Both the position numbers and the translations under genes were made by a program. Below the pieces are notes generated by a model. The model worked only from the letters and a program-made list of their open reading frames with translations, was not told the origin of the DNA and made no database searches. A stretch of DNA of 64,000 nt from Angustibacter luteus (GTDB lineage Bacteria; Actinomycetota; Actinomycetes; Actinomycetales; Angustibacteraceae). The stretch is taken from assembly GCF_039541115.1 (NCBI RefSeq), contig NZ_BAABFP010000002.1:1231953-1295952 (forward strand), read 5' to 3'. Each line of letters starts with the position of its first letter. Position 1 is the stretch's first letter. Shown piece by piece: positions 52,404-63,355 of this stretch.

Positions 52404-53177
52404 TCAGTTGCCGGCGCGACGGGACTGGATCGTGCTGGACGCCTTGCGCACCAACGACCGCGGCGCGTGCCGGGACAGGAACGAGAGGGTCTTGAAGCGC
52501 CGGCTCGGGATGCTGACGACCCGGCCACGGTCGAGGTCGGCGAGCGCCGCCGAGACGACGTCGTCCACGTCCAGCCAGCCAGCGGCCGGCAGCCGGGACA
52601 TGTTGATCCGGCCGCGCTCGTGGAACTCCGTCTTCACGAAGCCCGGGCACAGCGCCATGACGCGGACCCCGCGCGGGCCGAGCTCGCCGGCCAGCGCCTC
52701 GCTGAACGTCGTCTCCCAGGCCTTGACCGCCGAGTAGGTCCCCATGGCCGCGAACCCGGCGACCGAGGACACGTTGACGATCGCACCGTGGCCGCGCTCG
52801 ACCATCGGCTCGGCCGCGGCGTGGCTGAGGACGAGCACCGCGCGGCAGTGGATGTCGAGCAGCCGCTCCTGCGCCGCGACGTCACCGCGCAGGAACCCGT
52901 GCCCGAGCCCGAAGCCGGCGTTGTTGACGAGCAGGTCGACGGGCCGGCCGGAGTCCGCGAGGCGGTCGGCCACCCGCTGCACGTCGGCGCGGTCGGTGAG
53001 GTCGGCCGCGATCGTCTCGGCCTCGCGCCCGTAGACGGTGCGGACCTCCTCGGCGACCTCGTCGAGCCGCTCCCGCCCGCGGGCGACGAGGACGACGTCG
53101 TAGCCCTGGGCGGCGAGGTGGCGGACGAAGGAGTGGCCGATCCCGGCGGTCGCGCCGGTCACGAGTGCGGTCGTCAT
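52404..53177 (-). CDS. classical SDR-family oxidoreductase
   Basis: 257-residue NAD(P)-dependent dehydrogenase/reductase. Cofactor motif TGATAGIG near residue 8, NNAG near 88, catalytic Ser in IVNVSSVAGFAAMGTYSAVKAWE with YSAVK. The tail SRRFKTLSFLSRHAPRSLVRKASS is basic and may touch membrane, as in some actinobacterial SDRs. TAGGGT lies eight bases before ATG 53177. It is divergent from exonuclease III with a 75-bp gap. Substrate unknown. Confidence 0.85.
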   Translation of the reverse strand: MTTALVTGATAGIGHSFVRHLAAQGYDVVLVARGRERLDEVAEEVRTVYGREAETIAADLTDRADVQRVADRLADSGRPVDLLVNNAGFGLGHGFLRGDVAAQERLLDIHCRAVLVLSHAAAEPMVERGHGAIVNVSSVAGFAAMGTYSAVKAWETTFSEALAGELGPRGVRVMALCPGFVKTEFHERGRINMSRLPAAGWLDVDDVVSAALADLDRGRVVSIPSRRFKTLSFLSRHAPRSLVRKASSTIQSRRAGN

Positions 53178-53252
53178 GGACGCCGACCCTAGTCGCCGCC
53201 GGGCTGCGCGGGCCTGCGCACGCTGTCGGAGCCGCCAGGTAGGTTCGGGACC

Positions 53253-54035
53253 GTGCGAATCGCCACCTGGAACGTGAACTCCATCCGAGCGCGGGTCGAC
53301 CGAGTCGTGGACTGGCTCGAGCGGGCCGACATCGACGTCCTGCTCATGCAGGAGACCAAGTGCCGGGACGACCAGTTCCCGGACCTGCCCTTCGTGGGGC
53401 TCGGGTACGAGGTCGCGCACGTCGGGCACTCGCAGTGGAACGGCGTGGCCGTGGTGTCCCGGGTCGGGCTGGCGGACGTCGAGATCGGCTTCCCGGGTCA
53501 GCCGGGCTGGGGTGACCCGGTGGCGGCGGAGGCGCGCGCGATCGCCGCGACCTGCGACGGGGTGCGGGTGTGGAGCCTGTACGTGCCGAACGGCCGGACG
53601 CTGGACGACCCGCACCTGACCTACAAGCTGGACTGGCTGGCCAAGCTGCGCGAGGCGGGCGCGGGCTGGCTCGCGGACGACCCCGACGCGCAGGTGCTGC
53701 TGGGCGGCGACTGGAACGTCGCCCCGCGCGACGAGGACGTCTGGGACATGGCGGTCTTCGCGACCAGCACGCACGTCTCCCCGCCCGAGCGCGCCGCCTT
53801 CCAGGCCGTCGTGGACGCCGGGTACGCGGACGTCGTCCGGCCGTACACCGAGGGCCAGTTCACCTACTGGGACTACACGCAGCTGCGGTTCCCCCGCAAG
53901 GAGGGCATGCGGATCGACTTCGCGCTCACCTCGCCGGCGCTGGCGAGACGCGTCACGGGGGCCGAGATCGTCCGCGAGGAGCGCAAGGGCAAGGGCGCCA
54001 GTGACCACGCGCCCGTCGTCGTCGAGCTCGACTGA
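53253..54035 (+). CDS. xth: exodeoxyribonuclease III
   Basis: 260-residue endonuclease/exonuclease/phosphatase-family DNA repair enzyme that processes abasic sites and 3' ends. The landmarks are IATWNVNSIRARVDRVVDWL, MQETKCRDDQFP (metal Glu), LYVPNG, LLGGDWNVAPRDEDVWD (Asp-x-Asn), TYWDYTQLRFPRKEGMRIDF and the final SDHAPVV (Asp-His). GTG 53253 has TAGGTT seven bases upstream: leaderless. Strong assignment. Confidence 0.95.
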   Translation: MRIATWNVNSIRARVDRVVDWLERADIDVLLMQETKCRDDQFPDLPFVGLGYEVAHVGHSQWNGVAVVSRVGLADVEIGFPGQPGWGDPVAAEARAIAATCDGVRVWSLYVPNGRTLDDPHLTYKLDWLAKLREAGAGWLADDPDAQVLLGGDWNVAPRDEDVWDMAVFATSTHVSPPERAAFQAVVDAGYADVVRPYTEGQFTYWDYTQLRFPRKEGMRIDFALTSPALARRVTGAEIVREERKGKGASDHAPVVVELD

Positions 54036-54049
54036 CCTAGGTTGCCGTC

Positions 54050-54958
54050 ATGACGACCGAGGGCTACGCCGACTTCGAGGGCTCGCAGACCTGGTACCGG
54101 ATCGACGGCGAGTGGCCGCCGTCGGCCGACGGGCCGGCGCCGCTGGTGGTGCTGCACGGCGGTCCGGGCGCGACGCACGACTACCTGCTGCCGCTCGCCG
54201 AGCTGGCGCGCGGCGGCCGTGCCGTCGTGCTCTACGACCAGGCGGGCAACGGCAACTCGACGCACCACCCCGACCGGGGCGGGGACTACTGGACGGTCGA
54301 GCTGTTCGTCCGGGAGCTGGCGAACCTGGTGCAGCACCTGGGGATCGGCGACCGCTACCACGTGCTCGGCCAGTCCTGGGGCGGGTTCCTGGCCCAGGAG
54401 CACGCGCTGACGTCGCCGCCCGGGCTGCGCTCCCTGGTGCTGTCCAACACGGCGGCATCGTTCCCGGACTTCGTCGCCGAGGCGAACCGGCTGCGCGCGG
54501 ACCTGCCGCCGGACGTCGAGGCGACGCTGCGCCGGCACGAGGCCGACGAGACCACGGACACCGCCGAGTACGCCGAGGCGTGCATGGTGTTCTACCTGCG
54601 CCACGTCTGCCGGCTCGACCCCTGGCCGGACGGCGTCGCGGCCGGCTTCGCCAAGATCGACGAGGACCCGACGGTCTACCACACGATGAACGGGCCGTCC
54701 GAGTTCCACGTCATCGGCACCATCCGCGACTGGGAGTCGCACTCACGGCTGGGCGGGATCGCCGTCCCGACGCTCGTGCTGAGCGGTGAGTTCGACGAGG
54801 CGACGCCGGCCCTGCAGGTTCCGCTCGTCGACGGCATCCGGGGGAACGGCGTCGAGGTCGAGCAGGTGGTCCTGGACGGTTGCTCGCACCTGCCGTTCTG
54901 GGAGCAGCCCGAGCGGTACCGGTCGCTCGTCGAGGACTGGCTCGGGCGGCGCGACTAG
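54050..54958 (+). CDS. proline-iminopeptidase-family alpha/beta hydrolase
   Basis: 302-residue hydrolase. Oxyanion motif LVVLHGGPGATHDYLLPL near residue 34 (HGGPG is the family mark), DQAGNGNSTHH, nucleophile in LGQSWGGFLAQEHAL near 108, cap domain, and late FDEATPALQ (Asp) with GCSHLPFWEQPERY (His). Family members cleave N-terminal proline or act as tricorn-associated or amide hydrolases. ATG 54050 has TAGGTT six bases upstream. The stop shares CTAG with the convergent TetR gene. Confidence 0.85.
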   Translation: MTTEGYADFEGSQTWYRIDGEWPPSADGPAPLVVLHGGPGATHDYLLPLAELARGGRAVVLYDQAGNGNSTHHPDRGGDYWTVELFVRELANLVQHLGIGDRYHVLGQSWGGFLAQEHALTSPPGLRSLVLSNTAASFPDFVAEANRLRADLPPDVEATLRRHEADETTDTAEYAEACMVFYLRHVCRLDPWPDGVAAGFAKIDEDPTVYHTMNGPSEFHVIGTIRDWESHSRLGGIAVPTLVLSGEFDEATPALQVPLVDGIRGNGVEVEQVVLDGCSHLPFWEQPERYRSLVEDWLGRRD

Positions 54959-55575
54959 CCGACTCCGGGACCCGTCTCGCCGCCGAGGCCGGGCCAGAGC
55001 GCGGCCATGACGAGGTCGGCTGCCTGCTGGGCGCTGACCTGTGCCTCCTGCCCCGAGCGCCAGATCGCCACCCGCTCGCACGCGCCGGTGACGAGCTCGG
55101 CGCGCACCTGCAGGGCCAGCGGGCTGACCTGGGCCGCGCCGGGCATCGACCCCAGCAGGGCCTGCGTGTAGTCGCTCTGCTGGCGGCGGATCTCCTCGAT
55201 CTCGGCCGCGCCGGGTCCGGCGTTCAGCATGGCCTCGGACTGCAGCACCGCCCAGGCGGCGGCGTGGTCGTCGACGAACTCGAAGAACGCGCGGACGGCG
55301 TTCAGCATGATCGCCCGAGGCTCGCCACCGGCCGAGACGGCGGCCATGGTCTTGTCGTGCAGCTGCTGGCGGCTGCGCGCGAGGCAGGCGGTGAGCAGGC
55401 CGTCCTTGCTGCCGAAGTACTCGTAGAGCATGGGTTTGGTGACACCGACCCGGGTGGCGATCTCGTCCATCGACGTCGCCTGGTAGCCGCGCTCGGCGAA
55501 GACGGCTTCGGCCACCTCGAGCATCTGCTGCTCACGCTCGGCGCGGGGGACGCGCCGCCGGGTGGGGGTCTTCAC
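54955..55575 (-). CDS. TetR-family repressor of the adjacent oxidase operon
   Basis: 206-residue regulator. N-terminal HTH: QQMLEVAEAVFAERGYQATSMDEIATRVGVTKPMLYEYFGSKDGLLTACL, then a helical ligand domain. GTG 55575 has TAGAGT six bases upstream (55587..55582), which partly overlaps one of two operator-like palindromes in the 66-bp gap to the divergent hydrolase operon. I infer that it represses both itself and that operon. Effector unknown, likely a hydrophobic ketone, fatty acid or CoA ester. Confidence 0.88.
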   Translation of the reverse strand: MKTPTRRRVPRAEREQQMLEVAEAVFAERGYQATSMDEIATRVGVTKPMLYEYFGSKDGLLTACLARSRQQLHDKTMAAVSAGGEPRAIMLNAVRAFFEFVDDHAAAWAVLQSEAMLNAGPGAAEIEEIRRQQSDYTQALLGSMPGAAQVSPLALQVRAELVTGACERVAIWRSGQEAQVSAQQAADLVMAALWPGLGGETGPGVG

Positions 55576-55585
55576 AGCGGCACTC

Positions 55586-55613
55586 TACCTCGGGTAACTT
55601 ACCTCAGGTAAGT
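55586..55613. promoter_or_regulatory. two TetR-type operator palindromes
   Basis: ACTTACCTCAGGTAAGT (55597..55613) is a perfect 17-bp palindrome with a central C. Next to it TACCTCGGGTA (55586..55596) is an imperfect copy of its core. The centres are 14 bp apart, so two dimers could bind side by side between the divergent TetR and hydrolase genes. Confidence 0.75.
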
Positions 55614-55641
55614 AGGCAGGGGGCCGAAGATCGGAGTTCGC

Positions 55642-56577
55642 GTGGCCGCAAGGGCACCAGGCTCGCCGCCGGACCACACGGTGTCGACGCAACACGCCGG
55701 GTCGACGCAACACGCCGTCAGCAGCCGGATCACCGTGCTCGCGCCGGATGGCACGCGGCTGGCCACGTGGGTTCGCCAGCCCGCCGATCCGCTGCCGCAC
55801 GACGCACCCACCGTCGTGCTCGCGCACGGCTGGACCCTGAACCACGGCGCGTGGGACCGGGTCACCGACCGGCTCCTGGACCGCCGCGACGTCCGGGTGG
55901 TCAGCTACGACCAGCCGGGGCACGGCGAGTCCGGGCGGCACGGGCGCCGGCACGAGGCCAGCGTGCACGACCTGGGGGATGACCTCGACGCCGTCATCCG
56001 CGCCGTCGCACCGCACGGGCCGCTCGTGCTCGCCGGGCACTCGATGGGCGGCATGACCGTGATGGCGTTCGCCGGGACCCATCCGGACGTCGTCCGCGAC
56101 CGGGTCCGGGGGGCTCTGCTGGTGAGCACCTCCGCAGGCGACCTGTCCGGCCTCGGACGCCGCGGCGAGGCGGGGCTCATGCGGGCGCTCGCGCACGTCC
56201 CGGCGCTGCGCGGCGGCCGGGCGATCACCGCCCGCGGCCAGCGCGCCCTGCTGTTCGGGGACGTCGCCGACCCGGCCGACGTCGCCGCTACCCGCGCGAT
56301 GGTGGCCAGGACCAGACTGTCGTCCGTGGGCGCCTACTACGCAGCCCTGGGTCGACACGACGAGTACGCCGCGCTCGACGAGCTCACCGACATCCCGACG
56401 ACCGTGCTCGTCGGCGACCGCGACAAGCTGACACCCGTCTCGCACGCGCGACGGTTGGCCGAGCGGATTCCGAGCGCCGAGCTGGTCGTGCTGCCCGGCG
56501 CCGGCCACATGCTCGGCTACGAGGCGCCCGAGACGATCACCGACCACCTGTGCGCTCTGCTGGAGGGACCACGATGA
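55642..56577 (+). CDS. alpha/beta hydrolase, first gene of TetR-regulated operon
   Basis: 311-residue hydrolase: VVLAHGWTLNHGAWDRV (oxyanion region), DQPGHGESGRHG, nucleophile elbow LAGHSMGGMTVMAFAG near 132, late LVGDRDKLTPVSHAR (Asp) and PGAGHMLGYEAPE (His). The N-terminal 30 residues contain the duplicated STQHAGSTQHA, encoded by a 15-bp tandem repeat. GTG 55642 lies downstream of the two TetR-type operators. It overlaps the monooxygenase start by ATGA. It may open the ester made by a Baeyer-Villiger reaction; lipase LipR-like proteins play this part in the mycobacterial mymA locus. Confidence 0.85.
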   Translation: MAARAPGSPPDHTVSTQHAGSTQHAVSSRITVLAPDGTRLATWVRQPADPLPHDAPTVVLAHGWTLNHGAWDRVTDRLLDRRDVRVVSYDQPGHGESGRHGRRHEASVHDLGDDLDAVIRAVAPHGPLVLAGHSMGGMTVMAFAGTHPDVVRDRVRGALLVSTSAGDLSGLGRRGEAGLMRALAHVPALRGGRAITARGQRALLFGDVADPADVAATRAMVARTRLSSVGAYYAALGRHDEYAALDELTDIPTTVLVGDRDKLTPVSHARRLAERIPSAELVVLPGAGHMLGYEAPETITDHLCALLEGPR

Positions 56578-58130
56578 GCACCGAGGACGCGACCCTCGCG
56601 ACTGGCTCGACTCCCGCGGACGTGGTGCACGAGGCGGTCGTCGTGGGCACCGGCTTCGGCGGTCTCGCCGCGGCGATCGAGCTGCGTCGCACCGGGGTCC
56701 AGGACGTCGTCCTGCTGGAGAAGGCGGACGACCTCGGCGGCGTCTGGCGGGACAACCGCTACCCCGGCTGTGCCTGCGACGTCCGCTCGCACCTGTACTC
56801 GTTCTCGTTCGCACCGTCCTCCCAGTGGTCCCGGACGTTCGCGCGGCAGCCGGAGATCTGGGAGTACCTGCGCACGGTCGCCGCCGACTTCGGTGTGGCA
56901 GAACGGATCCGGTACGGCGAGGAGCTCGTGGACGCCCGGTACGTCAACGGCACCTGGCAGCTGACCACGGCCCGCGGCACGTCGCTGCGCACCCGCTCGC
57001 TCGTGCTGGCGACCGGCGCGCTGCACGAGCCGTCCCTGCCGTCCATCGAGGGGCTGGACTCGTTCGGCGGCACCATCTTCCACACCGCGAACTGGCCGGA
57101 CGACGACACCGCGGCGATCGACGGACGCCGGGTCGCCGTCCTGGGCACGGGGGCCAGCGCCGTGCAGGCGGTGCCCCAGCTCGCCCCGCGCGCCGCGCAC
57201 CTGACCGTGCTGCAGCGCACGCCGCCGTGGATCCTGCCCAAGGCGGACCGGCCGGTGAGCGAGCGCGAGCAGCGCTGGCTGGAGAAGGTGCCCGGACTCA
57301 ACTGGCTGGTGCGCTCGGGCATCTACTGGCGCAACGAGTCCCAGGTCATCGCGTTCACCTCCAAGCCCGGCGTGATGAAGGTGATGGAGAAGCTCAGCCG
57401 CCGGACGCTGAGCAAGGCGGTCACCGACCCGGTCGTGCGCGAGAAGCTCACCCCGCAGTACCGGATGGGCTGCAAGCGGATCCTGCTGAGCAACGACTAC
57501 CTGCCGACGTACAACCGGCCGGACGTCACCCTCGAAACCGCCGCGATCGCGCGTATCGAGCCCGACGCGGTGGTGACCGTCGAGGGCGTCCGGCACGAGG
57601 TCGACACGCTCGTGCTCAGCACCGGGTTCGCCGTCACCGAGCCGTTCCAGCACCTGACCGTGACCGGTCCGGGCGGGCGCACGCTGCGCGAGGCCTGGGC
57701 CGAGGGCATGCAGGCGCACCTGGGGGTCACGGTCGCCGGCTTCCCCAACCTGTTCTTCGTGGTCGGCCCGAACTCCGGACTGGGCCACAACTCGATGATC
57801 TTCATGATCGAGACGCAGACCCGCTACCTGGCGCAGTGCATCTCGTTGCGGGACAAGGCCGGAGCGCGCTCCATCGGCGTCCCGCAGCAGGTCCAGGACG
57901 AGTTCAACGCCGAGCTGACCAAGCGCAGCAAGCACACGGTGTGGGCGTCCGGCTGCCACAGCTGGTACATCGACCGGTTCGGAAACAACCGGGTGCTGTG
58001 GCCGGCGTCCACGGTCAACTTCTGGCGCCGTACCCGGCGCGTCGACCCGCGGCACGTCGTCCTGGATCCCGAGCTGGGGCGCGCGGCGGCCAGCCCGGCA
58101 GCCAGCCCAACAGAGGGGGTGTCGGCGTGA
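56574..58130 (+). CDS. Baeyer-Villiger-type flavin monooxygenase
   Basis: 518-residue FAD/NADPH monooxygenase. FAD motif VVGTGFGGLAAAIEL near residue 24, the BVMO fingerprint FGGTIFHTANWP (Phe164 to Pro175), NADPH motif VLGTGASAVQAVPQLAP near 190, and VLSTGFAVTEP near 345. It matches the EtaA/MymA type that turns ketones to esters or oxidises prodrugs. Start ATG 56574 overlaps the hydrolase stop, and the stop overlaps the SDR start (GTGA). A Pro/Ala-rich tail ends the protein. Likely alcohol to ketone (SDR), ketone to ester (this enzyme), ester to acid (hydrolase). Confidence 0.9.
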   Translation: MSTEDATLATGSTPADVVHEAVVVGTGFGGLAAAIELRRTGVQDVVLLEKADDLGGVWRDNRYPGCACDVRSHLYSFSFAPSSQWSRTFARQPEIWEYLRTVAADFGVAERIRYGEELVDARYVNGTWQLTTARGTSLRTRSLVLATGALHEPSLPSIEGLDSFGGTIFHTANWPDDDTAAIDGRRVAVLGTGASAVQAVPQLAPRAAHLTVLQRTPPWILPKADRPVSEREQRWLEKVPGLNWLVRSGIYWRNESQVIAFTSKPGVMKVMEKLSRRTLSKAVTDPVVREKLTPQYRMGCKRILLSNDYLPTYNRPDVTLETAAIARIEPDAVVTVEGVRHEVDTLVLSTGFAVTEPFQHLTVTGPGGRTLREAWAEGMQAHLGVTVAGFPNLFFVVGPNSGLGHNSMIFMIETQTRYLAQCISLRDKAGARSIGVPQQVQDEFNAELTKRSKHTVWASGCHSWYIDRFGNNRVLWPASTVNFWRRTRRVDPRHVVLDPELGRAAASPAASPTEGVSA

Positions 58131-58945
58131 AGCGCCAGGTGGCGCTGGTCACCGGCGGCGCGTCCGGGATCGGGCGGTCGTTGGCCGCGGCGCTGGCCAG
58201 ACGGGGGCACACGGTGGTGATCGCGGACGTCGACGAGACCGCGGCGCAGGGAGCCGCGGCCTCGCTCGGCGGCCAGGCCGTCGCGCTCGACGTGACGGAC
58301 CGGACGGCGTTCGCCGCGGTGGCCAAGCAGGTGGTGGCCGACCACGGATCGCTGGACCTGCTGTTCAACAACGCGGGCATCGGCGTCGGCGGACTCGTGG
58401 ACGAGCTCGGCGACGAGCACTGGGACCGGTGTCTCGCCGTCAACCTGCACGGGGTGGTGCACGGGGTGCAGGCGGCCGTGCCGATCATGACCGAGCAGGG
58501 CAGCGGGCACATCGTGAACACGGCGTCCATGGCCGGACTGATGACCGTGCCGATGATGCTGCCGTACACGACGACCAAGCACGCCGTCGTCGCGCTGAGC
58601 CGGGCGCTGCGCGCCGAGATGGCGCCGGTCGGCGTGCGGGTCAGTGCGGTGTGCCCGGCATTCATCGCGACGCCCCTGCTGGACAACCTCAACCCTGGGC
58701 TCGGCGAGAACGAGGCGACGCGCAGCGTGCGGACGTCCGCCGCGCGCCTTCAGCCGGGCGGGCTGCCCGGGCCGGACGAGCTGGCCGAGGCGGTGCTGAC
58801 CGGGGTGGCGCGGAACAAGGCGCTGATCGTGTTCCCACGCGCGCAGTGGGGCGTCGTCGCCGCGCAGCGCTGGGCGCCGGGCCTGGTGGACCGGCTCATC
58901 GGCCAGGAGGTCCGCGCCTACCGCGCCCGCCGCCGTCCCGCCTGA
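58127..58945 (+). CDS. SDR-family oxidoreductase, third gene of operon
   Basis: 272-residue NAD(P)-dependent dehydrogenase. VTGGASGIGRSL near residue 8, NNAGIGVGG near 84, catalytic segment IVNTASMAGLMTVPMMLPYTTTKHAV with YTTTK. Close in layout to mycobacterial SadH-type dehydrogenases found with MymA-like enzymes. GTG 58127 overlaps the monooxygenase stop. It probably oxidises a secondary alcohol to the ketone used by the monooxygenase; this is an inference from order alone. Followed by repeat D. Confidence 0.87.
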   Translation: MKRQVALVTGGASGIGRSLAAALARRGHTVVIADVDETAAQGAAASLGGQAVALDVTDRTAFAAVAKQVVADHGSLDLLFNNAGIGVGGLVDELGDEHWDRCLAVNLHGVVHGVQAAVPIMTEQGSGHIVNTASMAGLMTVPMMLPYTTTKHAVVALSRALRAEMAPVGVRVSAVCPAFIATPLLDNLNPGLGENEATRSVRTSAARLQPGGLPGPDELAEAVLTGVARNKALIVFPRAQWGVVAAQRWAPGLVDRLIGQEVRAYRARRRPA

Positions 58946-58950
58946 CCCTC

Positions 58951-59044
58951 GCTTCCGCCACCCAGCCCGGTTTCCGCCACCCAACCCGGTTTCCGCCACC
59001 CAACCCGGTTCTGGAGTCACAAGACCGGCCTGAGGGGCGGAAGC
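58951..59044. repeat. palindromic repeat family D, copy 2, with tandem units
   Basis: Arms GCTTCCGCC (58951..58959) and GGCGGAAGC (59036..59044) enclose a 19-bp unit, CCCGGTTTCCGCCACCCAA, repeated twice (58966..59003), with partial copies on either side, then GACCGGCCTGAG, also found in copy 1. It lies just after the SDR stop. Tandem expansion of the loop unit makes this copy longer than copy 1. Confidence 0.75.
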
Positions 59045-59153
59045 AGGTGGGTGAAGGCCGCGAGCGGCCCCTTCAGCGGAGCCCGATTCGAGCCGATGTG
59101 CGCCACACGCGGGCCCGCTCGGTGCCCGCGTCCCGCCTGGAGAGGACCTGTCC

Positions 59154-59741
59154 GTGCGACGCGCGCCCATCGGCCTGCTGTGTGTTCCCTTGATCCTGGC
59201 CGGCGCGACTGCCGGCTGCTCCGCCGGCGCGTTGTCCGCACCGATCAAGGCGGCTGCTGCAGCCGGCGAGCCGCCCGTGGTGGCCACCGGATCGCCGTTC
59301 ACCGTCGAGCAGTTCGGCCTCACCCCGGTAGACCTCACGCTGAGGTACCGCGAGTGCCGGACCGTCATGCCACCTGACGCGAGCCCCGCCGTAGCCGCCT
59401 ACGTGAACGCCACCAACAGTGCGCTGCCGGGGGAGCTGCTGCTCACCCTGGCCCTCGACGACGGACCGGCCGATGCCACGGAGCGCGCCGAGCAGCTGCG
59501 GCTGGACACGATCAAGCTCGCGGCGATCAAGGCCGACCCCGAGCTGGCCAAGGCGGCAACGGCTCTCATCAGGTCCGTGTCCAACTACGACAAGGTCCTC
59601 ACGATCTCGAAGGGCGACAAGATCTGGCAGAGCAATGCGCCCGTCGCGCACGCGTACAACAACGATCGCTCCGCAGCCAGCCAGCGCCTGCGTGCGGCCC
59701 TCCACCTGCCGCCCAGCGCCTGTGCCGTGCGGCGGCCCTGA
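59154..59741 (+). CDS. predicted lipoprotein, unknown function
   Basis: 195-residue exported protein. Basic start, hydrophobic core, lipobox AGATAGC near residue 22 (lipidated Cys), then a mostly helical domain with two further cysteines (REC and SAC near the end) that may pair. No known motif recognised. GTG 59154 follows GAGAGGACC. Its stop is 3 bp from the clpB stop (convergent). Composition is somewhat less Arg-rich than neighbours but not foreign-looking. Confidence 0.7.
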   Translation: MRRAPIGLLCVPLILAGATAGCSAGALSAPIKAAAAAGEPPVVATGSPFTVEQFGLTPVDLTLRYRECRTVMPPDASPAVAAYVNATNSALPGELLLTLALDDGPADATERAEQLRLDTIKLAAIKADPELAKAATALIRSVSNYDKVLTISKGDKIWQSNAPVAHAYNNDRSAASQRLRAALHLPPSACAVRRP

Positions 59742-59744
59742 GCG

Positions 59745-62339
<2,595 letters not shown>

Positions 62340-62390
62340 GCGTGATCTCCTGATCGTGCTTCGGTGGTCACCTTGGTCAACGCGCACAAA

Positions 62391-62411
62391 GTTGAGTGTG
62401 TTCCGCTCAAC
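62391..62411. promoter_or_regulatory. HAIR-type HspR operator upstream of clpB
   Basis: GTTGAGT-N7-GCTCAAC matches the known HAIR consensus CTTGAGT-N7-ACTCAAG except at the end bases and one inner base, with the exact 7-base spacer. It lies 52 bp upstream of clpB, in the 109-bp gap to the divergent coiled-coil gene. Established actinobacterial HspR regulon members include clpB and dnaK. Confidence 0.85.
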
Positions 62412-62448
62412 CTTATCGGGATCGGCGCAGAACCGGCAGGATGGGCGG

Positions 62449-63354
62449 ATGGACATCGAGGCGGTCGTCGACGAGCTGTACCGGCTACCGCCCGACGAGT
62501 TCACCGGACGCCGCGACGAGCTGGCCGCCGACGCGAAGGCCGACGGGGACGCCGCACTGGCCAAGCAGGTCAAGGCGCTGCGCCGTCCCACCGCCTCGGC
62601 CGCGCTGATGAACCAGCTGGCCCGCGACGAATCCGACTCCCTGGCCGACTACCTCGAGCTCGGCGAGCAGCTGCGCGAGGCCCAGGCCAACCTGTCCGGC
62701 GATGACCTGCGCCGCCTCGGCCAGGAGCGCCAACGTGCCGCCGCCACGCTGGTGAAGCGCGCCGTCCTGCTGTCCGCCGGACCGGTCAGCCCGGCCGTGT
62801 GCGGGGAGCTCGACGCCACCTTGCTGGCCGCCGTCGCCGACCCGGCGGCCGGCCAGGCGGTCGTATCCGGCGCCCTGACGCGCGCCCTGTCGTACGCCGG
62901 CCTCGGCGAGGTCGACATCACCGCGGCCACCGCGACGCCGCTCAGCTCGACCTCCCCGGCCCCACGGACGACGTCCGGCGGGCCGCCGCCCAGCCCGGCG
63001 CCGGCGTCCGGTGACGGGACCCGGCGACGGTCCAAGGAGGACCAGCTCGCCGAACGCCGGACGGCCGCGGACGAGCGGCTGAGCCAGGCCGAGGAGGACA
63101 TCCGCGAGGCCGCGCGCGCCGTCCAGGCGTCGATGCAGGCCGAGCTGGACGCTGAGCAGGCGCAGCAGACGGCCGAGCGCGAGGTCGAGGATCTGCGCGA
63201 GAAGCTCACCCAGGCCCGGTTCGCCGTCCGCGCCGCGCAGCAGCAGCTCACCACCGCGCACAGCGACCGCGCCACCGCCGAGCGCGCGGTCAGCGCGGCC
63301 GAGAAGGCGCGGGACAAGGCCAAGCGGCAGCGCGACATCCTCGGGGAGGACTGA
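62449..63354 (+). CDS. coiled-coil protein, unknown function
   Basis: 301-residue cytoplasmic protein. Residues 1-150 are helical ([41 protein letters not shown] is conserved-looking among actinomycetes), a Ser/Pro-rich linker spans about 160-190, and about 195-300 is a long Ala/Glu/Arg-rich coiled coil. Function unknown. ATG 62449 has CAGGAT six bases upstream (leaderless). The gene is divergent from clpB across the HAIR box, so it may be heat-influenced. It is followed one base later by the pentapeptide gene. Confidence 0.75.
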   Translation: MDIEAVVDELYRLPPDEFTGRRDELAADAKADGDAALAKQVKALRRPTASAALMNQLARDESDSLADYLELGEQLREAQANLSGDDLRRLGQERQRAAATLVKRAVLLSAGPVSPAVCGELDATLLAAVADPAAGQAVVSGALTRALSYAGLGEVDITAATATPLSSTSPAPRTTSGGPPPSPAPASGDGTRRRSKEDQLAERRTAADERLSQAEEDIREAARAVQASMQAELDAEQAQQTAEREVEDLREKLTQARFAVRAAQQQLTTAHSDRATAERAVSAAEKARDKAKRQRDILGED

Positions 63355-63355
63355 C

